A stretch of DNA of 64,000 nucleotides from Micromonospora fulviviridis (GTDB taxonomy: Bacteria > Actinomycetota > Actinomycetes > Mycobacteriales > Micromonosporaceae), in the NCBI RefSeq assembly GCF_014648395.1, contig NZ_BMRA01000010.1, forward strand, positions 186,001 to 250,000. Reading direction: 5' to 3'. Positions 36,266 to 45,456 of this stretch are shown in pieces. Each line of letters opens with the position of its first letter. The stretch's first letter is position 1. The notes under the pieces were generated by a model. That model did not search any database, was not told the origin of the DNA, and worked only from the letters and a program-made list of their open reading frames with translations. The translations under genes were made by a program, and so were the position numbers.

Positions 36266-36968
36266 ACGCCTTCCCGTCGGCGCAGCAGCCGTCGGCGCAG
36301 TCCGTGGCGGGGCGGACACCCGCGTCGGCGGACGGCAGCGGCGAGCAGTCGTCGCAGTGCTCGCCGCGCCAGGCCGCCGCGCCCTCCTTGACCGCGACCC
36401 CGGCGATGACGAGCGCGGCGAGCGGGTCGGCCCAGGACCAACCCCACGCGGCGTTGAGGACCAGGCCGGCGAGCAGTACCACGGACAGGTACGTGCAGAG
36501 CAGGGTCTGCGTGGAGTCGGCCAGCACGGTGGCCGAGCCCAGTTCCCGGCCGGTGCGGCGCTTGGCGGCCACGAGCAGTGGCATCACGATCAGGGATGCC
36601 ACGGCCAGGCCGATGCCGACCGGACTGGCGTCGGCGCCGCCACCGACGAGCAGCGAGCGGACGGCGTCGACCGTCACCCAGGCGGCCAGGGCGAAGAACG
36701 ACAGGCCGATGAGCCGCAGGGCGAGCCGCTCCCGGTCCTCCGGTATGCGGGAGCGGAACTGCCAGATCAGCACGGCGGCGCTGGACACCTCGACGAACGA
36801 GTCCAGACCGAAGCCGATCAGGGCGGTGGAGGAGGCCGCCGCGCCGGCGGCGATCGCGACCAGGCCCTCCAGCAGGTTGTAGCCGGCGGTCGCGTAGGCG
36901 AGCCACAGGCTGCGCCGCGACAGCACCGCCCGACGCTCCGGGGACAGCAGTGACAGGCTCACGCCCAC
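36264..36968 (-). CDS. Cation transporter, CDF-like
   Basis: Encodes 234 residues from a GTG at 36968, with five to six hydrophobic spans. LIGFGLDSFVEVSSAAVLIW and LADSTQTLLCTYLSVVLL place the Asp residues where cation diffusion facilitators bind metal. The C terminus ends with a Cys/Asp cluster (GEHCDDC, DCADGCCADG) instead of the usual cytoplasmic ferredoxin-like domain. This suggests export of a divalent metal, with the tail as a metal-sensing or loading site. The metal is not predicted. Confidence 0.8.
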   Translation of the reverse strand: MGVSLSLLSPERRAVLSRRSLWLAYATAGYNLLEGLVAIAAGAAASSTALIGFGLDSFVEVSSAAVLIWQFRSRIPEDRERLALRLIGLSFFALAAWVTVDAVRSLLVGGGADASPVGIGLAVASLIVMPLLVAAKRRTGRELGSATVLADSTQTLLCTYLSVVLLAGLVLNAAWGWSWADPLAALVIAGVAVKEGAAAWRGEHCDDCSPLPSADAGVRPATDCADGCCADGKA

Positions 36969-37106
36969 CGATGTTATCCGGGCAGGGGCGTGGTTCCTGC
37001 CGTGGTGGTCGGAAGCCGACGCGGGGGTTCACCGCGCCCGGGCCGCCTCCGACACCCGGGTCCGGGCTTACCGTCGAGGCATGAGCATCCCGTGGGTGGT
37101 GTCCCC

Positions 37107-38675
37107 GTGAACGCGGTCGAGGTCCTGGTGGTCGGGGCGGGACCCACCGGGCTGACCATGGCCGGTCAGCTGGCCGCCTTCGGCGTGCGGGTCCGCGTGG
37201 TCGATCGGGCTCTCGACCGGGTTCACGAGTCGCGGGCGCTGGGTGTCCAGCCGCGCACCCTGGAGGTCCTCGCCGGCCTCGGCGTGACCGACGACCTGGT
37301 GGCCTGCGGCAACACCGCCGTCCGGCTGTGCCTGCACGTGGGCGGCCGCGAGCGCGAGGTGCCGCTGTTCGATCTGGGCCTGCCCGACACCGCGTACCCC
37401 CATCTGCTGTTCCTGTCGCAGGCCGAGACCGAACGCATCCTGGGGGAGCACCTGGCGACGGCGGGGGTGGACGTGGAGCGGGGCGTCGAGCTGGTCGGGC
37501 TGACCCAGACCGCCGACGACGCGGTGGCGACCCTGCGCCATCGGGACGGCCGCGAGGAACACGTGTCGGCCGCCTACGTGGTGGGTTGCGACGGCGCGCA
37601 CAGCCCCGTGCGCCACCTCGCCGGGATCGGCTTCGAGGGCGGCTCGTATCCGCAGACCTTCGTGCTGGCCGACCTGGAGGCCGACGGTGTCGCCGAGGGC
37701 GCCGCGCACGTGTTCCTCTCCGGACGGGGAATGCTGTTCCTGTTCCCGCTCCGGCAGCCGGCCGGTTGGCGAGCGCTGGCCATGCGTCCACCGGCCGACG
37801 CGCCCCCGGCCGACGCGGCGGTCACCCTGCAGGAGGTGCAGACCCTGGCCGACACCTACACGGGCGGGACGGTGCGGCTGCGCGATCCGGTCTGGATGAC
37901 CAACTTCCGGCTGCACCACCGGGCCGCCACCCGCTACCGGGCCGGCCGGGCGTTCCTGGCCGGCGACGCCGCGCACATCCACAGCCCGGCCGGTGCGCAG
38001 GGCATGAACACCGGCATCCAGGACGCGGTCAACCTGGGGTGGAAGCTCGCCCAGGTTCTGCGCGACGGCGCCGACCCGGCGTTGCTGGACACCTACGAGA
38101 CGGAGCGGGCGCCGGTGGGCCGGATGGTGCTGCGCTTCACCGACCGGGCCTTCACCGTGGCCACCTCCACGAACCCGCTCATCCGGTTCGCTCGCACCCG
38201 GGTCGCGCCCGCGCTGCTCCCCGCCGCGCTCGCCCCCAGGTTCGTACGGGCCGCCGCCTTCCGCACCGTGTCGCAGCTCGGCATCAGCTACCGCCGCAGT
38301 CCGCTGTCGACGGACGGGCCGCACGGGCCGCGCTCCGGTCCCCGGGCCGGTGACCGGCTGCCCGACGCCCCGCTGCCCGACGGCGGCTCGCTGCATCGGC
38401 TCACGTCCGCGCGCGGCTGGCACCTGCTGCTGTGCGGGCCATCCTCCGCGTGGCCCACCGGCGAGGTGGCGGCCCTGTCGCAGCGGTACTCAAGTCGGGT
38501 CACCGTGCACCGCCTGGCCTCGGCAGGAGCCGCGGCGGCGCTCCGTCGGCTCGGCGTCCGCCCCGGGGCGTCGGGCCTGTTCCTGGTTCGCCCCGACGGG
38601 CACATCGGCTACCGGGCCGGGGGCGACGACCTGACTCCGCTCATGTCCTACCTGGGACGCTGGGTGCCGTCCTGA
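37107..38675 (+). CDS. FAD-dependent aromatic monooxygenase
   Basis: Encodes 522 residues from a GTG at 37107 that directly precedes the FAD fold; the frame extends upstream to 36990. GxGxxG in VLVVGAGPTGLTMAG, DG in VVGCDGAHSPVRHLAG and GD in FLAGDAAHIHSPAGAQGMN are the three class A flavoprotein monooxygenase motifs. A C-terminal thioredoxin-like domain ends the protein. Similar enzymes act on phenols or polyketides such as anthracyclines. No partner genes are near. Its 3' end overlaps the convergent membrane-protein gene by 28 bases. Confidence 0.87.
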   Translation: MNAVEVLVVGAGPTGLTMAGQLAAFGVRVRVVDRALDRVHESRALGVQPRTLEVLAGLGVTDDLVACGNTAVRLCLHVGGREREVPLFDLGLPDTAYPHLLFLSQAETERILGEHLATAGVDVERGVELVGLTQTADDAVATLRHRDGREEHVSAAYVVGCDGAHSPVRHLAGIGFEGGSYPQTFVLADLEADGVAEGAAHVFLSGRGMLFLFPLRQPAGWRALAMRPPADAPPADAAVTLQEVQTLADTYTGGTVRLRDPVWMTNFRLHHRAATRYRAGRAFLAGDAAHIHSPAGAQGMNTGIQDAVNLGWKLAQVLRDGADPALLDTYETERAPVGRMVLRFTDRAFTVATSTNPLIRFARTRVAPALLPAALAPRFVRAAAFRTVSQLGISYRRSPLSTDGPHGPRSGPRAGDRLPDAPLPDGGSLHRLTSARGWHLLLCGPSSAWPTGEVAALSQRYSSRVTVHRLASAGAAAALRRLGVRPGASGLFLVRPDGHIGYRAGGDDLTPLMSYLGRWVPS

Positions 38676-40921
38676 CTCGAACCGGGTGGGCCTTCGCGGC
38701 GCAACCGCTCGGCGAGCTCCCGGACGGCGTCGCCGAAGCGTGGATCGGACTCGCCCGGCCAGTGTCCGACGACGGGGGGCGCGACGGTGTCGCTCGGCGG
38801 GACGACGACGTCCCACGGGTCGCGCAGTCGTCGGTCGACCGAACCGGCCGGTCCGGCGACGCCGGGCGGCTGGCCGTCGCGGTGGCCGGAGAAGACCCAG
38901 CTGCCGATGGGGTCGGTGTCGCGCCAGAGGTTCCGCCACCGCCACCCGACCCGCCGGCCCACCTCGCGTAGCACCTCGTCGTCGACGTACGCCGGAAAGA
39001 GCCGGGCGTAGAGGCGGCGCAGCGGTGAGCCGTAGGTCAGCAGCGCCACCCGGTCGCCGACGCCGGGTGGCAGCTGGAGCACGGTCGCGGCGAGCAGCAC
39101 CGAGCCGTGGCTGTGCCCGGTGAGCAGCACCGAGTCGCCGCGGGAGGTCAGGTAGCAGATGCGCCGGGTCAGCTCCGGCACGGCACGTTCGGCGTAGCAG
39201 CGGGGCGCGAAGGGGTGGGCGATCCGCGGCCAGAAGGTGCCCAGGTCCCACAGCACGCCGACGTAGCGGCGGAACTCGGCCGTCCGGTACGCGAAGATGC
39301 CGGCGACCACGAGCGCGACGATGAGCGCCGCGATGACATAGCTGCCCAGCGCGGTACCGAAATTGATCAGTGCGGCGGGCACCCCGGTCCACCGCTCGAT
39401 GACGTCCCCGGGGTACAGCTCCAGCAGCCCCACGGTGCTGCTGGCCAGGCCGAGCCCGGCGAGCAGGGCGTACACCACGGCGAGCAGTTCCAGCCGCTCG
39501 GTGAACCAGGCCCGGGCGATCGTCCTCTCGACCTGCCGCAGCCGGGGTGCGGCCTCGGGCGGCGCGTCCGGGAAGTCGCGGGCGACCGTGGCTGCGGCGG
39601 CGCGGCGCCGCCCGGGTCTGGACACCAGGACGACCACGGCGTCGAAGACCAGTGCGGCCAGCACCGCCAGGAAGAACGCGAAGATCGCCCACTTGTACGC
39701 CAGCGGCGGGCCGATGGGCGAGCGGTGCAGCGTCGGCGTGCCGCGATCGAGCAGGTCCGCCACCCGATAGACCAGCTCGGCGGAGAACGCCACCGCGACC
39801 CCGGTGGCGGCCGCCCCGAGGACCGGCGCGCCGAGCCCGCGCAGTTTCGAACCGCCCCGCAGCGCGCGGCGCTGGCGCAGCACCACGGCCCAGAGCACGA
39901 CCAGCAGGACGGTCTGCGCGACCAGGAGCCACGTCACCAGCAGGGCGTATCCGGGCAGGCCGTCGCCGGACGACCAGGGCGCCGGATCCGCCGCCACCGC
40001 GACGAGCACCAGCGCGGTGAGCGCGCACGCCACGGTGCGCAGTCCTCTCGTCGCCCGGTCGACGGCCGCCACCCGCTTCGGCTCGTCGATGACCGGATGG
40101 GCGCAGACCAGCGCGACGCAGGCGGCCAGCACCGCGGCGGTCGCCACCCCCAGGGCGACCGTGCTCGCGGAGGCGCCACCGCCGGCCCGGGCGGCGAGCA
40201 GGCTGAGGTCCAGGGTGGCGAGCGCGGCGGCGACGTGGATCTCGCGCAGCCGCGCGACCGGGGGCGCCGTGTCCCACTGCCCCACGGCGCTGAGCTGGTG
40301 CGTACCGGAGATGGTCGTGGGCCCGCGGAACGCCGGGAAGTTCCATCTCCGACCCGCGCCGAGCCACCAGACCAGGCCGACGGCGGCGGCCGGGACGAGC
40401 GCGAGCACCGCCAGCCGCAGGCCCGTCGGCCGCCCGCCGAGCCACGAGATCCAGCTCCGTCCCGACAGGCAGCTCGGCAGGGCCATGCACTTCCAGGCGA
40501 CCTGGTCCAGCGCCACCCCGACGATGGAGAGCACGTAGAGCGCGGTCATGGTGAGCGCCAACGTCCGGCACAGCGCCTTCACCACCGCCGCGCCCGTGCC
40601 GTGGCTGGCCGGACGCATCCAGAGCGCCACGTTGCAGAGCATGAAGGGCAGCAGGAACACCAGCGACAACGTGCGTACCGCGGTTCCCGACGGCAGGTCG
40701 CTCCAGCGGTACGCCTCCAGGACCACCCCGCCCGCCCCTCGGGTGTCCGGGTAGCCCGGCCGGGGACGGTGGAAGCCGCCACTGCGGTCACCGGCGACCT
40801 GGTGGGTGTTCGGCCGGTCCAGCACCTGCCCGGCGCTGGCGCCCGAGACCCCGTGCACCCGCAGCTCGATGACGTCGCCGGTGGCGGACGGTCCGCCCTG
40901 CGGTGGTGGCGTGTCCGCCAT
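38648..40921 (-). CDS. Polytopic membrane protein with apparent split alpha/beta-hydrolase domain (copy 1)
   Basis: Encodes 757 residues from ATG 40921. It starts with VIELRVHGVSGASAGQVLD, where RVHG resembles the oxyanion-loop strand of alpha/beta hydrolases. About ten hydrophobic spans follow between residues 80 and 560. The C-terminal 160 residues carry a nucleophile elbow VLLTGHSHGSVLLAA near residue 603, an aspartate in RDTDPIGSWVFSGH and a histidine in VVGHWPGESDPRF. These give a Ser-Asp-His order. The paralogue at 46262-48490 keeps all of them. No function is known to me. Esterase or lipase activity at the inner membrane face is an inference from the motifs. Confidence 0.7.
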   Translation of the reverse strand: MADTPPPQGGPSATGDVIELRVHGVSGASAGQVLDRPNTHQVAGDRSGGFHRPRPGYPDTRGAGGVVLEAYRWSDLPSGTAVRTLSLVFLLPFMLCNVALWMRPASHGTGAAVVKALCRTLALTMTALYVLSIVGVALDQVAWKCMALPSCLSGRSWISWLGGRPTGLRLAVLALVPAAAVGLVWWLGAGRRWNFPAFRGPTTISGTHQLSAVGQWDTAPPVARLREIHVAAALATLDLSLLAARAGGGASASTVALGVATAAVLAACVALVCAHPVIDEPKRVAAVDRATRGLRTVACALTALVLVAVAADPAPWSSGDGLPGYALLVTWLLVAQTVLLVVLWAVVLRQRRALRGGSKLRGLGAPVLGAAATGVAVAFSAELVYRVADLLDRGTPTLHRSPIGPPLAYKWAIFAFFLAVLAALVFDAVVVLVSRPGRRRAAAATVARDFPDAPPEAAPRLRQVERTIARAWFTERLELLAVVYALLAGLGLASSTVGLLELYPGDVIERWTGVPAALINFGTALGSYVIAALIVALVVAGIFAYRTAEFRRYVGVLWDLGTFWPRIAHPFAPRCYAERAVPELTRRICYLTSRGDSVLLTGHSHGSVLLAATVLQLPPGVGDRVALLTYGSPLRRLYARLFPAYVDDEVLREVGRRVGWRWRNLWRDTDPIGSWVFSGHRDGQPPGVAGPAGSVDRRLRDPWDVVVPPSDTVAPPVVGHWPGESDPRFGDAVRELAERLRREGPPGSSQDGTQRPR

Positions 40922-41168
40922 GTACCCCCCTGAGCGGCGTCTCCGGCGGCGGTGGCCGGCCTGCTGCGGCGGCCGGGTGGGCCTACCCGTTCCGCGAACG
41001 ATCACGCCTGGCAGGGGTCGCGTCGCCCCGCACCGGCCGCTGACCTGGATCAGTGGACCGTCCGCCACCAGCGACATCGAACTCGACCGGGTCGAGGGCG
41101 TCCATCCACGGGCCCCGCCGCCTCCACGTGATCATCACGAGGTGAGAGCCCTGGTGGTACCGCCCTGC

Positions 41169-42380
41169 TCATCCGGGCGTACCACCCGCTCGAACGGAAT
41201 CCTCGCCGCGCTGCGCGGCGTTCCGTACCTCTCGATTCGCCGACGTCGCGTCGCAGCCGGTAGCTCGAAGCAGGTCGCTCGCGGCGGTGCGCAGTTGGGT
41301 CACCACCGCGTCTCCGAACTCGTCGACTCCCAGGGCTCGGGCTCGGCCAGCCCTGGAAACGGCCTCGCGTACCGCACGGCGGGTTCTCTCGGTCGGGCGC
41401 CCGGCGAGGTGCTCACGGCGCAGCAGCTCGACCGCATCGGCGAGCTGTCCGACACCGGCGGGCAGCTCGGGGGGAATCGGCTCGTGGTACTCCAACGCCA
41501 TCGCTGACCGGCGGGCCACCCCCCGGCTGTGTTCGATGACCCGTTCCAGTTGAGCGGTCGCGCGGGCGAAGCGCTCCACATCCCGACGGCGCAGCCAACG
41601 GGCCGGCGCCAGGCTGACCACCTCCTGGGCGCCGCTGAGCGCCTGGTGCATCCGCGCGAGGTCGGGTCCCATGCCGCGCAAGGCGTCCAACGCTCGGACC
41701 GCCCGCTGCTGATCGCCGGTGGACAGCGCTGCGGAAACCTCCCGCAGCTGGCCGGCGAGGCACTTGAAGATCGGGGCTGCGTCGCGGTCGAGGATCCGCA
41801 TCGGGTTCAGTGGCACCAGCAACGCGACCACCAGGAGGCCCACGACACCGCCGACCGTCGCCTCGACGATCCGAGGCCACTCGAGGTCCTTCTGGGCCGG
41901 AGCCAGGGTCGCGAGCAGCACCGCCGTACCGCCGGCCTGGCCAACGGCAGCCCCGCTGCGCCCGAACAGCAGGAGCGTGGCGAGGATGGCGCATCCGACG
42001 ATGAACCCGGTCTGCCAGAACCCGGTGCCCAGAATGGTCAGCAGGAAGTCGGTGGTGGCGATGCCGAGTCCGACTCCGAGCAGCAGTTCGACCGTGCGGT
42101 GGGCGCGCTGGCCGAGTGCGGCGACGATCGTACCCACCGCGGCGGAAGGGGCGAAGACCGGCGCGGGGTTGCCCAGCACATCACGCCCGATCGACCAGGC
42201 CAGAGCTGCGGCGAGTCCCGCCTGCACCGAGATCACCAGGGCGACCTCCAGCTGATTGAGCCGCAAGCGGCCCGCCCGGCCACCTCGACCACGAACCCGG
42301 GCAGCGGTCGCCTTCGCCTGCTCGGCAACCCGGGCAGGCCGTGACCGGCTGGTGTCTGGCCGGCGACCGTCAGGACTCAC
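41169..42380 (-). CDS. FUSC-family / aromatic acid exporter-like membrane protein (paralogue)
   Basis: Encodes about 403 residues from a GTG at 42380; the frame runs to 42494 and the start is uncertain. Six hydrophobic spans (LEVALVISVQAGLAAALAWS, PVFAPSAAVGTIVAALGQRA, LLVVALLVPLNPMRIL) are followed by a cytoplasmic helical half. Colinear with the protein at 15239-16402, sharing the basic N terminus, the PAPxFAPSAAVGTIV loop and the C-terminal AxDLLRxTGxxxxxAN ending. The two are therefore old paralogues. Transport substrate unknown. Confidence 0.75.
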   Translation of the reverse strand: MSPDGRRPDTSRSRPARVAEQAKATAARVRGRGGRAGRLRLNQLEVALVISVQAGLAAALAWSIGRDVLGNPAPVFAPSAAVGTIVAALGQRAHRTVELLLGVGLGIATTDFLLTILGTGFWQTGFIVGCAILATLLLFGRSGAAVGQAGGTAVLLATLAPAQKDLEWPRIVEATVGGVVGLLVVALLVPLNPMRILDRDAAPIFKCLAGQLREVSAALSTGDQQRAVRALDALRGMGPDLARMHQALSGAQEVVSLAPARWLRRRDVERFARATAQLERVIEHSRGVARRSAMALEYHEPIPPELPAGVGQLADAVELLRREHLAGRPTERTRRAVREAVSRAGRARALGVDEFGDAVVTQLRTAASDLLRATGCDATSANREVRNAAQRGEDSVRAGGTPG

Positions 42381-42597
42381 CGAGCACTCGTACCATGCCC
42401 CCGCCGAGCAATTCCGGCCAATCCCGAGACCACCCGGTCGTCGAGGCCGGGGTCGGGCGTGACGCGCGTTAGACGGCGCGCGCGACCCGGCCATGGTCAG
42501 CCGACTCAGCAGGGTCCGGATCCACGACTGAGGCCTGCGCGGCGCGGTCGAGGATCGAGGGCGTGGCCCGCGCGGTCCCGGGCGATAGGGTGCGTCG

Positions 42598-43965
42598 GTG
42601 GAGCAACCGAGTCACCTGTTCCGTCTGGCCGCCGACCATGCGGCGGAATACCGGCGGTCGCTGCCGGACCGGCCGGTCGGCGTGCCGGTCGACCAGGCCG
42701 CGGTGACCGACGCCTTCGCCGGCCCGCTGCCCTCCGCCCCCTGCCCACCGGAGCAGGTGCTGGCGGACCTGCTGGCCGCGGCCGGGCCCGGCCTGGTCGC
42801 CAGCGCCGGCCCGCGGTACTTCGGGTTCGTGGTCGGCGGCGCGCTGCCGGCGGCGACCGCGGCCGACATCCTCGCCGCCGGTTGGGACCAGCTCGCGTTC
42901 AACGCCGTCACGTCGCCGGCCGCCATCGCGGCCGAGGCGGCCGCCGGCGGTTGGCTGAAGGAGCTGCTGGGGGTTCCGGCGTCGGCGTCGGTGGGCTTCG
43001 TGACCGGTGCGCAGGCGGCGAACACCGCCGGGCTCGCCGCCGCCCGGCACCAGGTGCTGGCCGACGCGGGGTGGGACGTGGAACGGCGTGGGCTGCTCGG
43101 GGCGCCGCCGATCCGGGTGATCGCGGGGGAGGAGCGGCACGGCACCATCGACCGGTCGCTGCGTCTGCTGGGCCTCGGGGTGGACGTGGTGGAGCCGGTG
43201 CCGGCCGGGCCGAACGGCGCCATCGACGTCGGCGCGCTGCGGGCCGTGCTGCGAGCCGGCTCCCCGGGCCCCACCATCGTGTGTCTACAGGCCGGCAACG
43301 TGAACACCGGCGCCTGCGACGAGCTGCGCGAGGCGTGCGAGCTGGTCCACCGGCACGGTGGTTGGGCGCATGTGGACGGGGCGTTCGGGCTGTGGGCCGC
43401 GGCGAGCCCGGCCACGCGGCATCTGGTGGACGGGCTGGAACTGGCGGACTCGTTGGCCTGCGACGGCCACAAGTGGCTGAATCTGCCGTACGACTCGGCC
43501 TTCGCGTTCTGCACCCGGCCCGACGTGCAGGCGGCCGCGATGTCGTACGCCGCCGCCTACCTGGTCGGCTCCGGCGGCCCGCCGGTGGGCGCGGACCTCA
43601 CCGCCGAGTCGTCGCGCCGGGCGCGGGGGTTCGCGGTCTGGGCGGGACTGCGCGAGCTGGGCCGCGACGGGGTCGCGGCGCTGGTCGACCGCTGCTGCGC
43701 GCTCGCCCGCCGGTTCGCCGAAGGGCTGGCGGCGGCCGGGTTCGAGGTGGCGAACGAGGTGGTCCTCAACCAGGTGCTGGTCGGCTTCGGCGACGACGCG
43801 CGCACCGACCGGGTGGTGGCGGCGGTGCAGGCGGACGGCACCTGCTGGGCGGGCGGTACGACGTGGCGGGGGCGGCGCCTCATGCGGCTCTCCGTCTCGA
43901 ACGCGACCACGACCGAGGCGGACGTGGACCGGTCGGTCGCCGCGATCACCCGCCTCGCCGCCTGA
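42598..43965 (+). CDS. PLP-dependent decarboxylase / aminotransferase-fold protein
   Basis: Encodes 455 residues from a GTG at 42598. The PLP lysine is Lys292 in DGHKWLNLPYD, the group II decarboxylase context. The aspartate in HVDGAFGLWA should hold the pyridine nitrogen. GFVTGAQAANTAGLAAAR forms the phosphate-binding region. Group II members decarboxylate aromatic or acidic amino acids. Substrate cannot be chosen from sequence. Convergent with the DDAH-like gene 31 bases away. Confidence 0.87.
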   Translation: MEQPSHLFRLAADHAAEYRRSLPDRPVGVPVDQAAVTDAFAGPLPSAPCPPEQVLADLLAAAGPGLVASAGPRYFGFVVGGALPAATAADILAAGWDQLAFNAVTSPAAIAAEAAAGGWLKELLGVPASASVGFVTGAQAANTAGLAAARHQVLADAGWDVERRGLLGAPPIRVIAGEERHGTIDRSLRLLGLGVDVVEPVPAGPNGAIDVGALRAVLRAGSPGPTIVCLQAGNVNTGACDELREACELVHRHGGWAHVDGAFGLWAAASPATRHLVDGLELADSLACDGHKWLNLPYDSAFAFCTRPDVQAAAMSYAAAYLVGSGGPPVGADLTAESSRRARGFAVWAGLRELGRDGVAALVDRCCALARRFAEGLAAAGFEVANEVVLNQVLVGFGDDARTDRVVAAVQADGTCWAGGTTWRGRRLMRLSVSNATTTEADVDRSVAAITRLAA

Positions 43966-43996
43966 CGTCGACCGCGACCCCGCCGGTCAGGGCGGG

Positions 43997-44767
43997 TCAG
44001 GCCCCGGGGATCAGCACGCTCAGGCAGGTGACGCAGCCCTCGAGCTTCTCGTACTCGCTGATGTCGACCACGACCGGTGTGAAGCCGAGGTCCGCGACGA
44101 GCGCCGCGGTGCGCGGCGCCGACGCGGCCAGCAGCACGAGGTCGTCCCCGAGCGGTACGACGTGGCAGCCGGCCTCCTCGTCGACCGGGCGCACCGGCTG
44201 TCGCAGCGCGGTCGTGTCGAGCAGTTCCGGCAGCGCGAGCAGGGTGCCGTCGGGCAGCGCGGTCACGGCCGACTTGAGGTGCAGCACCTCGCGCAGCGGG
44301 ACCGGGATCACCGTGCGCCCCCGGGTCGCCAGGTGGGCACGCAGCTGGGCCACGCCCGCCTCGTCGGTGCGGCCGCCCCGGCCGACGTACACCGTGTCGC
44401 CGATCTGCAGCACGTCGCCGCCGTCCAGCGTGCCGGGCGCCTCGATGCGCACGACCTCCAGCCCGGCCTCGCGTACCGCCTTCTCGGTGCCGGGGACCTC
44501 CGGGCGGCGCTCCGGCGCGCCCGGGCGGGTGAGCACCGCCAGGTCGTCGCAGACCACGACGGTGTCCTCGACGAACACCGAGTCGGGGCACTGCTCGGCG
44601 GGGGCGACCTCGCGCACCTGCCAGCCGGCCTCGGCGAGCGCCGCCCGGTACGCCTCGTGCTGGCGGCGGGCCCGCGCGACGTCCACGTCGCTGCGTTCGA
44701 TGTGGGTGACCAGCCCCTCGGCCAGCCGGCCGCTGGGTCGCCGGACCAGGGCAGTGCCTCGCGTCAT
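43997..44767 (-). CDS. Dimethylarginine dimethylaminohydrolase (DDAH)-family protein
   Basis: Encodes 256 residues from ATG 44767. The guanidine-modifying fold is shown by FVEDTVVV near 65-72, LDGGDVL (Asp115), His163 in LHLKSAVTALP and the nucleophile Cys248 in GCVTCLS. This arrangement hydrolyses N-methylated arginine to citrulline and an amine, or a related guanidine. A close alternative is a citrullinase- or arginine-deiminase-like activity. All catalytic residues appear intact. Confidence 0.88.
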   Translation of the reverse strand: MTRGTALVRRPSGRLAEGLVTHIERSDVDVARARRQHEAYRAALAEAGWQVREVAPAEQCPDSVFVEDTVVVCDDLAVLTRPGAPERRPEVPGTEKAVREAGLEVVRIEAPGTLDGGDVLQIGDTVYVGRGGRTDEAGVAQLRAHLATRGRTVIPVPLREVLHLKSAVTALPDGTLLALPELLDTTALRQPVRPVDEEAGCHVVPLGDDLVLLAASAPRTAALVADLGFTPVVVDISEYEKLEGCVTCLSVLIPGA

Positions 44768-44820
44768 GCCGCCAGTCTGCCCGCGCCTGCCCGCCGCGCT
44801 CAAGCAGGGCGGCCCGGCGA

Positions 44821-45330
44821 CTACCCGACCTCGGCGGTCGCGGTGTCGCCCCCGTCCGGCCCGCTGAGCCAGGTGCGGATGCCGCCGAGCGCGGTCGGTC
44901 CGTAGTCGTCGTCGACGGCGCCGGCGAGGTCCGCGACGGTGACCGCCTGTAGGGCGGCGCGCCAGGCGGCGTCGGCGCCGGCCATCGCGCGGGCGATGGG
45001 GCACGGCCGGGTGCAGGCCTCCGCCGGCGTCGCGAGGGGGCCGCGCTGGCGGATCTCCGTGCACACGAACGCGGGCTGGGCGCCGTCGACGGCGGCGACG
45101 ACGTCGAGGACGGTGATCTGCTCGGGCGCCCTGGTCAGGACGTATCCGCCCGCCTTGCCCTGGACGGAGGTCACCAGGCCGGCGCGGGAGAGTGCCTGCA
45201 ACTGTTTGGCCAGGTAGCTGCCGGAGACGTCATGCAGTTCCGCGAGCCGGGCAGCCGGCACGGGCTCCGTGGCCGTGGTCAGCACCACGCAGCAGTGCAG
45301 CGCCCACTCGACCCCACCCGACAGCTTCAT
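44821..45330 (-). CDS. Rrf2-family transcriptional regulator with cysteine cluster
   Basis: Encodes 169 residues from ATG 45330. The Rrf2 winged helix is at residues 1-75 (MKLSGGVEWALHCC, VSGSYLAKQLQALSRAGLV, GKAGGYVLTRAPEQITVLDV). Three cysteines follow at 90, 106 and 110 in PAFVC and EACTRPCPI, spaced differently from IscR or NsrR, so an iron-sulfur cluster is possible but not proven. AAGGGGGG precedes the start. Divergent from an NAD(P)-binding protein with two matching dyads between them. Confidence 0.88.
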   Translation of the reverse strand: MKLSGGVEWALHCCVVLTTATEPVPAARLAELHDVSGSYLAKQLQALSRAGLVTSVQGKAGGYVLTRAPEQITVLDVVAAVDGAQPAFVCTEIRQRGPLATPAEACTRPCPIARAMAGADAAWRAALQAVTVADLAGAVDDDYGPTALGGIRTWLSGPDGGDTATAEVG

Positions 45331-45344
45331 CCGACCCCCCTTGA

Positions 45345-45392
45345 CTCGGACACAGACTATCCGACTATGGTCTCGGACAGAAAGTATCCGAG
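45345..45392. promoter_or_regulatory. Tandem dyads, likely Rrf2 operators
   Basis: CTCGGA-N9-TCCGAC at 45345-45365 and CTCGGA-N9-TCCGAG at 45372-45392 are nearly identical 21-base inverted repeats, 27 bases apart start to start. They fill the divergent space between the Rrf2 gene and the oxidoreductase gene. Confidence 0.65.
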
Positions 45393-45456
45393 TTTGAGGA
45401 CGGATCCTCGACGAAGCCGGCGTGCCGTACGGGCGCGCCGTGGAAGGGTGAGAGCC

